Shown here: one piece after another, positions 59,339 to 64,000 of the stretch | Layout of the letters: each line of letters opens with the position of its first letter | Position numbering within the stretch: position 1 is the stretch's first letter | Notes under the pieces: generated by a model | The model's input: only the letters and a program-made list of their open reading frames with translations | Told to the model about the DNA's origin: nothing | The model's database searches: none | Translations under genes and position numbers: made by a program | Assembly: GCF_014502795.1 (NCBI RefSeq) | Contig: NZ_JACVHF010000006.1 | Location: forward strand, 109,884-173,883 | Source: Heliobacterium chlorum | GTDB lineage: Bacteria > Bacillota > Desulfitobacteriia > Heliobacteriales > Heliobacteriaceae | Reading direction: 5' to 3' | Length of the DNA: 64,000 nucleotides

Positions 59339-59812
59339 CTATGGTACGGCCATCTCTTTTAAAATCTTTTTGTAATTCTCGATGATTTCCGGCGGCACTT
59401 CTTTCGGAGAGCCGCCTTCCTGTTTTTCTATCTGCTGCAATTGCTTGAACATTTTTTTGTCTGTCGTGACGTGAACTTCATATCCCGGATAAGATTCCTT
59501 CAGCTTTTTTTCGATGCTTCCACGGATCGTCTTCAATCGTAACCGGTCAAAGCCGGTGACCTTAAGGGCTGTCGATATGTCCTTATCAATGACAACGGCT
59601 GTACTATCCTCCACACCATCCACGGTTTTCACCGCCTCTTTGACTTCCGCCGCCACAGCCGGATATAACATCGGCTTCTGATTCGAGATGGATGGCGGTG
59701 TAAGCAATCGTTGCTGCTGCGGGACACAACCGGCTGTGACGGCCATTACAAGAATGAAAAGCGAAAGGCACGACCTTATCCTGACTGTTTTTAGATGTTC
59801 AGATGTTCGCAC
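59339..59812 (-). CDS. YhcN/YlaJ-type spore lipoprotein
   Basis: A 157-residue exported lipoprotein: signal peptide with lipobox AVTAGC (acylated Cys near residue 28), followed by one domain with VKTVDGVEDSTAVVIDKDIS, the BON-like pattern of the YhcN/YlaJ family of spore-membrane lipoproteins. GTG start behind GAGGT. It is the last gene of the minus-strand spoVA-type cluster, 200 bases after spoVAE; the intervening stretch holds no clear gene. Such lipoproteins belong to mobile spoVA operons. Confidence 0.8.
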   Translation of the reverse strand: MRTSEHLKTVRIRSCLSLFILVMAVTAGCVPQQQRLLTPPSISNQKPMLYPAVAAEVKEAVKTVDGVEDSTAVVIDKDISTALKVTGFDRLRLKTIRGSIEKKLKESYPGYEVHVTTDKKMFKQLQQIEKQEGGSPKEVPPEIIENYKKILKEMAVP

Positions 59813-60014
59813 GATGTTAACCTCATTTCAACCACCAAAGCTACGGGCACCGAAAGAATCTATGGCAAGTATTCGAGCGAGGCCATCAAGGAGCAATCTC
59901 CTAAAGCCAAAGCTATCTGCGAGTTACACTGGAAATGAGCATCTCTCGCCAAGTAATTTTACACAGAGTAATTCATCCGTAAGCGAAGGTATCAATACCC
60001 GGAACTATATCTCG

Positions 60015-60368
60015 TTATCCCTTAGGTTTAAATACAAGTGACGCAAGGAATCCAAAGATGATGGCTGCCGAAATGCCGGCGCTCGTCACCTCAAAGATAC
60101 CTGTTAAGATACCGATAATCCCTACAGCGTTTGCTTCCACCATGGCGCCATGGACGAGAGCATTCCCAAAGCTGGTAATCGGAACGGTCGCCCCCGCACC
60201 GGCAAAATCGATGAGCGGCTGGTAAAGGCCTAATCCCGAAAGAACGGCGCCAGCGACAACGAGCGTACTCATCGTATGAGCCGGCGTTAGTTTACCTACA
60301 TCCAGCATCAACTGTCCGATGACACAGATCAGGCCGCCGACGACAAAAGCCCACAGATATACTTGCAA
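60015..60368 (-). CDS. spoVAE: Stage V sporulation protein AE (SpoVAEb type)
   Basis: A 117-residue membrane protein with four hydrophobic segments, part of the channel that moves dipicolinic acid with calcium into the forespore and out at germination. It begins [20 protein letters not shown] and contains [20 protein letters not shown], a motif shared with SpoVAC. Twelve bases follow spoVAD. This is the short SpoVAEb form. Confidence 0.93.
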   Translation of the reverse strand: MQVYLWAFVVGGLICVIGQLMLDVGKLTPAHTMSTLVVAGAVLSGLGLYQPLIDFAGAGATVPITSFGNALVHGAMVEANAVGIIGILTGIFEVTSAGISAAIIFGFLASLVFKPKG

Positions 60369-60380
60369 CGACGGTCCCTC

Positions 60381-61394
60381 CTATTGCACATTCTCGATGG
60401 CTACCGCATGAGCAATGCAGGGAATGGATTCCTTTTGCTGGAACGACAAAGGGGAGAGTAAAGCGCCCGTAGCCACGATAAGCACTTTATTCAACTCACC
60501 GCGTTTCATCCGATTTAGAATGTGTCCGTAAGTCACTGTGGCCGAACAGCCACATCCACTGCCGCCAGCCAGAACATCTCTTTGTCTTTCCATATCATAG
60601 ATCAACAAGCCACAGTCGGTATATTTAACTTCCGGAAGTTCGACACCGTGTTTTTGCATCAGATCGGCACAAATGCGGTAGCCAACCTTGCCTAAATCCC
60701 CGGTGGCGATGAGGTCGTATTCTTGATGATCCACATCAAAATCCCGAAAGTGGGCCGTGATCGTATCTGCCGCTGCCGGTGCCATCGCAGCCCCCATGTT
60801 AAAGGGATCGGAGATGCCCATGTCCACGATCCGTCCGATGGTGGCTCTGGTGATGACCGGTCCTTCTCCTTTGTCCGCTACCAAGGCGACTCCAGCACCA
60901 GTCACTGTCCACTGCGCCGTTGGCGGCTTTTGACCGCCGTACTCGGTGGGATAGCGAAACTGTTTTTCTACGGCCGCATTGTGACTGCCCGTACCGGCCA
61001 GCACGTACTGTGCCGATTTACTATCTACAAACAGGGCGGCTAAAGCCAGACTTTCCATAGACGTGGAACAAGCTCCGTACAGACCGAGGTAGGGGATAGC
61101 CAGTGTGCGAGCGGCAAAACTGCTGGGCGTAATTTGGTTCAACAAATCGCCAGCTAAAAAAAACTGTATGTCCTGCTTTTGAAGGCCTGCTTTCTGAACA
61201 GCGATTTCACAAGCTTCCTCCATCATCTTCTTACCGGCTTTTTCAAAACTATCTTGACCAAGCCACAGATCACCATGCAGCAGATCAAAATCCTCTGCCA
61301 CAGGTCCCTGCGCCTCATAAGGGCCGCCAACGGTAGCGACACTCCGGATAACCGGACGGTTTGCAAAGACCCAACTCTGATGACCTTGCAGCAT
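60381..61394 (-). CDS. spoVAD: Stage V sporulation protein AD
   Basis: Dipicolinic-acid-binding protein of the spore inner membrane, 337 residues, with a thiolase-like fold. It has GHQSWVFANRPVIRSVATVGG at the start and YGACSTSMESLALAALFV, where the Cys corresponds to the thiolase nucleophile position, and SGCGCSATVTYGHIL near the end. ATG at 61392-61394, one base after the spoVAC stop, with GGAGGG upstream. Confidence 0.95.
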   Translation of the reverse strand: MLQGHQSWVFANRPVIRSVATVGGPYEAQGPVAEDFDLLHGDLWLGQDSFEKAGKKMMEEACEIAVQKAGLQKQDIQFFLAGDLLNQITPSSFAARTLAIPYLGLYGACSTSMESLALAALFVDSKSAQYVLAGTGSHNAAVEKQFRYPTEYGGQKPPTAQWTVTGAGVALVADKGEGPVITRATIGRIVDMGISDPFNMGAAMAPAAADTITAHFRDFDVDHQEYDLIATGDLGKVGYRICADLMQKHGVELPEVKYTDCGLLIYDMERQRDVLAGGSGCGCSATVTYGHILNRMKRGELNKVLIVATGALLSPLSFQQKESIPCIAHAVAIENVQ

Positions 61395-61395
61395 G

Positions 61396-61875
61396 TCAAC
61401 TCCCTCCCAGCAGCGCCAGTGTCGTTCGAACCAGAGCGACGACAAAGGCGGCAAAGGTACCAAAAACGATCACAGAACCGGCGAGCTTAAACATATTCCC
61501 CCCAACCCCTAGCACGTAGCCTTCGGTACGGTGTTCAATGGCGGCAGAGGCGACGGAGTTAGCAAATCCAGTTACTGGTACTGCTGTTCCAGCACCTGCA
61601 TGTTGAGCGATGTGATCGTAGACGCCAACACCGGTTAGCAAGGTGGAGAGAAGGACCATAACTGCCACCGTTGGGTTACCAGCTGTCTTTTCGGTGAACT
61701 CGAAGTTCCAGAGAAAAAAGTCCTGAATAAACTGACCGACCAAACAGATAAAACCGCCTACAAAAAAAGCCCATAGGCAGTTGCGAAGAACCGGTCGTTT
61801 GGGTTCTCGTACTTTGGAGAAGTCGTGGTATTCTTGTTGGACAGGCGTCATTTTTTTCTTCTTCTTATTGGACAT
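61396..61875 (-). CDS. spoVAC: Stage V sporulation protein AC
   Basis: Membrane protein of 159 residues with an N-terminal lysine run and four hydrophobic segments, reported in other species to act as a mechanosensitive channel for dipicolinic acid release. AFFVGGFICLVGQFIQDFFL and QHAGAGTAVPVTGFANSVAS are family hallmarks. First gene of the spoVAC-AD-AE trio, 52 bases after the YetF gene. Confidence 0.95.
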   Translation of the reverse strand: MSNKKKKKMTPVQQEYHDFSKVREPKRPVLRNCLWAFFVGGFICLVGQFIQDFFLWNFEFTEKTAGNPTVAVMVLLSTLLTGVGVYDHIAQHAGAGTAVPVTGFANSVASAAIEHRTEGYVLGVGGNMFKLAGSVIVFGTFAAFVVALVRTTLALLGGS

Positions 61876-61927
61876 CTTTGCCCCCCCTACCCGTCAATGC
61901 TTGCCGTTATTAGTTATTACAGGCTAG

Positions 61928-62788
61928 TTATCGCTTTAGCACTGGTTCGAGGTCTTGAACCACATCGTTCAATATCTGCGACGAATCGGCGTACATCTGC
62001 TTTGCTTGTAGCTGTTGTGTGCTTAGGGCAAAGAGTTCACAGTCGGCCTGACTTTTTTTCAAGGTTGCGTAAAGCAATTCTTTTGTCTTCGGTTTAGGGA
62101 GTATGATGGCATCGTCAAACAAGTCCAGGTAAAGTTGGCCTGTTGAATCCACTTGGGCGATAAAAACGTTTTCTGGTGCTACACCGACTTTTTCTAACTC
62201 TGTGTGTAACCAACCCCGGTTGAGACCCATTGCCGTTAACGCCTCATCCATCATGACGCCGTCTAGGATTACGGTCTGAGGAACGCTTTCTCGACCTACA
62301 TCCATTTCCAAGGTTTTCGGGGTGATGGGCTGCTTCTCTTTATTGAGTAACACACTGATGTCCCCCGTAGGCTCCATTACGGCGAATTCTACATCAGCGA
62401 AGCTGAAAACATTCTTCCGGCGAAGTTGGCTCAGTAAATCTTCGGGAGTAAGTCGGACCTCCATCAGTTTATCATCGAGGATTTTTCCGTGATTGATGAG
62501 GATCGTTTCTTTCCCTAGCACAAAATCTCGGACTGTTTTGGACTTAATCGATAGGTAATGAAGGGCAATCGGAAAACCAGCCCAGACCACTAAGGCGATA
62601 ATCCCGCCCAGCATGTTCTTCATCAGATTTAGTGATAAGAGGGCCACAATGACACCGATGGCAATTCCGATCACCACATCGAAGAAGGTTAACTGGCCAG
62701 ACTGGCGCTTGCCAAGTAGGCGAGCACCTACCAGCGTCAATCCAAATAAGAGGATCGAGCGAATCAGAATCATCAACCATTCCGGCAT
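61928..62788 (-). CDS. YetF/DUF421 family membrane protein
   Basis: A 286-residue protein: three N-terminal membrane helices (about 7-85) then a soluble DUF421 domain in two similar halves (DKLMEVRLTPEDLLSQLRRK... DISVLLNKEKQPITPKTLE), and a C-terminal DUF3290-like or extra segment. Related YetF proteins are encoded with spoVAC-AD-AE in mobile spore heat-resistance operons, where one is needed for the resistance effect. Between two DUF1657 genes and spoVAC, the same strand. Confidence 0.85.
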   Translation of the reverse strand: MPEWLMILIRSILLFGLTLVGARLLGKRQSGQLTFFDVVIGIAIGVIVALLSLNLMKNMLGGIIALVVWAGFPIALHYLSIKSKTVRDFVLGKETILINHGKILDDKLMEVRLTPEDLLSQLRRKNVFSFADVEFAVMEPTGDISVLLNKEKQPITPKTLEMDVGRESVPQTVILDGVMMDEALTAMGLNRGWLHTELEKVGVAPENVFIAQVDSTGQLYLDLFDDAIILPKPKTKELLYATLKKSQADCELFALSTQQLQAKQMYADSSQILNDVVQDLEPVLKR

Positions 62789-62816
62789 GGAAAAAACTCC
62801 TTACCTCAGAATGTCC

Positions 62817-63023
62817 TTAAAAACCCTTGTATTGCGGCTCTTCGTATTCCAACACTTGAAGCCGTTTTTCCATGTCTCCAATCACTTGGTCTAAACGGTG
62901 TAAATTGTGAGCGTATCTATCTTTCGCTTCTTGATTTTCTTCTATGATTGTAAAGGTTTCCAGAGTCGCTCTCGCTCCCTTAAGGCTAGCTATCGTTCCT
63001 TTCACTTGACTCGCAACTGTCAT
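62817..63023 (-). CDS. DUF1657 protein, copy 2
   Basis: Helical protein of 68 residues, MTVASQVKGTIASLKGARAT and C-terminal EPQYKGF. The DUF1657 signature is the N-terminal TVxSQVKxTxAxLK and the C-terminal EEPQYKGF. Members are encoded in spoVA2mob-type operons. It is a clear paralogue of the gene at 63168 and is followed by the YetF gene after 28 bases. Confidence 0.9.
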   Translation of the reverse strand: MTVASQVKGTIASLKGARATLETFTIIEENQEAKDRYAHNLHRLDQVIGDMEKRLQVLEYEEPQYKGF

Positions 63024-63102
63024 ATAATCCTTCCCCTCGAGTGAAACTATGATCTAAAACACATGGTTATCTAAAGGTGATGTTTTGCTAATGGAGGACC
63101 AT

Positions 63103-63145
63103 CCGAATATAGTGAAGACCGGATCCTTCGATCCGGCCTATATCG
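63103..63145. promoter_or_regulatory. Hairpin between the two DUF1657 genes
   Basis: CCGGATC (63119-63125) and GATCCGG (63130-63136) pair perfectly with a tetraloop; outer CGAATATAG/CTATATCG arms extend it. No T-run follows. It may set different levels for the first gene and the rest of the operon by RNA processing or partial termination. Confidence 0.45.
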
Positions 63146-63167
63146 AGTGTTAAAGAAGTGTCCCTGA

Positions 63168-63374
63168 TTAGAAACCTTTGTATTGAGGCTCTTCTTTTTC
63201 GATCTCTTTTACACGCGATTCTAGTTGATTGACGATATTCTGGGTTTGTTGAGCCGCTTGGCTGTATACCTGTTTTGCATTTTGGTTCTGGGTCTGGATA
63301 GCGAAGTTTTCCAAGCTGCCAACAGCACTTTTCAAACCAGCCACCGTCTGTTTGACTTGTGAACCGACTGTCAT
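63168..63374 (-). CDS. DUF1657 protein, copy 1
   Basis: Helical protein of 68 residues, MTVGSQVKQTVAGLKSAVGS and ending EKEEPQYKGF. First gene of the spoVA-type cluster. ATG at 63372-63374 gives the same length as its paralogue; a TTG two codons earlier is closer to AAAGGAGG and cannot be excluded. Function unknown; the family is linked to spore heat resistance by operon membership. Confidence 0.9.
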   Translation of the reverse strand: MTVGSQVKQTVAGLKSAVGSLENFAIQTQNQNAKQVYSQAAQQTQNIVNQLESRVKEIEKEEPQYKGF

Positions 63375-63604
63375 TTCCAAATCATCCTCCTTTTTAAGTT
63401 AGATTACCCCTAACGATTAAAGATCCTAAAAAGTACGGGGATTATCTACGGGCGTTCCTGAGGCGTTGATGGTGTATCCCTGTGGGATATCCCGTAAGTA
63501 AGTTGTCTCGTTCGAGACACGGTTATGTAGGTATTTAAAGCATCTAAGTAAAGATTTCTCCACCGCTATCAATCTTTTACCTTTTCCTTTTTTGATTTAA
63601 AAAT
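63375..63604. other. Leader region of the spoVA-type cluster
   Basis: Noncoding stretch between the rRNA terminator and the first DUF1657 gene. It has two small perfect hairpins (TATCCC/GGGATA near 63477 and GTCTCG/CGAGAC near 63502). The cluster promoter should be here; a sigma-G type promoter is expected for spoVA genes, but I could not fix a convincing one. Confidence 0.4.
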
Positions 63605-63637
63605 CAAAAAAGCCCATAGCTTACTGCCATGGACTTT
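63605..63637 (-). terminator. Terminator of the rRNA operon
   Basis: On the minus strand AGTCCATGGC pairs with GCTATGGGCT (with wobble pairs) around a five-base loop, followed by TTTTTTGATTTTT. It ends the transcript coming from 23S rRNA before the spoVA-type cluster. Confidence 0.75.
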
Positions 63638-63664
63638 CTTCGTTCCTTAAAAACTACACAGAGG

Positions 63665-63771
63665 AGAAAATCTGATTTGCTTCCGCTACGGACGGCTCCC
63701 ACGTCGTTACCGGCGGCAGAGCCGCCGACGACTGGGGTCGCCCAGTCCTGCTGCATCAAATCAAATTTTCT
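63665..63771 (-). other. Large hairpin directly behind 23S rRNA
   Basis: AGAAAATCTGATTTG (63665-63679) pairs with CAAATCAAATTTTCT (63757-63771), one mismatch. Inside, CGGCGGC/GCCGCCG (63711-63727) form a perfect inner hairpin and further GC-rich arms pair imperfectly. It fills the place where a 5S gene would be expected, but the sequence has no 5S hallmarks. It may be a processing stem for the 23S 3' end. Confidence 0.5.
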
Positions 63772-63797
63772 GGACTATAGTCATTGCGCATAGTTAA

Positions 63798-64000
<203 letters not shown>

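Noticed and set aside
63640..63797. Possible 5S rRNA gene
   Set aside because: Length would fit, but none of the conserved 5S segments can be found on either strand; the sequence folds into one long hairpin.

Overview
The window is a chromosomal segment of an endospore-forming, Gram-positive-type bacterium (Firmicutes). Evidence: spoIIID, spoIID, a spo0F-like receiver, two-step spoVA genes and YhcN/DUF1657 spore proteins are present, together with an RNA polymerase delta subunit and class II aldolase/GlpX sugar genes. Base composition is balanced to slightly GC-rich, most ribosome binding sites are strong GGAGG types, and GTG/TTG starts are common. Combined with a [NiFe] hydrogenase, this suggests a member of the Clostridia, perhaps Heliobacteriaceae or Peptococcaceae. 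That placement is inference; nothing in the window is diagnostic for a genus. Almost all genes lie on the minus strand.

Region 1 (0-45 kb, read right to left) is a housekeeping backbone. Its gene content and order follow the well-known Bacillus subtilis region running from spo0F and fba through prfA, glyA, upp and atp to murAA, spoIID, spoIIID and mbl. In detail: speD, fnr-type regulator, ywiB-argS, rpoE(delta), pyrG, a FemAB-type ligase, alr, sppA, a Yip1-type membrane protein, spo0F, a zinc-ribbon protein, fba, fsa, glpX, a DUF2062 protein, a LysM/M23 peptidase, rpmE, yqhQ, prfA, prmC, an ArsB/NhaD transporter, tsaC/ywlC, mntP, ywlE, rpiB, ywlG, glyA, upp, dCMP deaminase, a MazG-like protein, wecB, the complete ATP synthase operon (atpZ-I-B-E-F-H-A-G-D-C), then murA, spoIID, spoIIID and the start of mbl. 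Two interruptions stand out: an AT-richer insert between atpC and murA carrying a HEPN/MNT pair and a radical SAM protein, and a plus-strand 31-codon glycine-zipper peptide gene next to upp.

Region 2 (45-59 kb) is a signalling and accessory region with genes on both strands. It has a soluble chemoreceptor-like protein with its Cache domain at the C-terminus, a PAS histidine kinase with a receiver-only partner, a LysR regulator convergent on a YeiH-type exporter, a DHH phosphoesterase, a [NiFe] hydrogenase small/large subunit pair divergent from its maturation protease, a peroxiredoxin, a classical transmembrane chemoreceptor and a small zinc-ribbon protein. The hydrogenase small subunit lacks two of the four usual cysteine ligands of the proximal cluster.

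Region 3 (59.3-63.4 kb) is a spore-germination gene cluster: DUF1657, DUF1657, YetF/DUF421, SpoVAC, SpoVAD, SpoVAE and a YhcN/YlaJ-type lipoprotein. This is the same gene content as the mobile spoVA2mob operon of bacilli. It sits directly behind the 3' end of a 23S rRNA gene that enters from the right edge, with a large hairpin and a terminator but no 5S rRNA gene in between.

The less explained signals are a two-copy intergenic structured repeat with a shared 15-base motif and different, self-complementary stems (14.70-14.87 kb and 32.15-32.19 kb); three hairpins that bury the ribosome binding site of spoIIID, spoIID and the LysM/M23 peptidase; and several terminators whose stems contain the stop codon of the gene they end.
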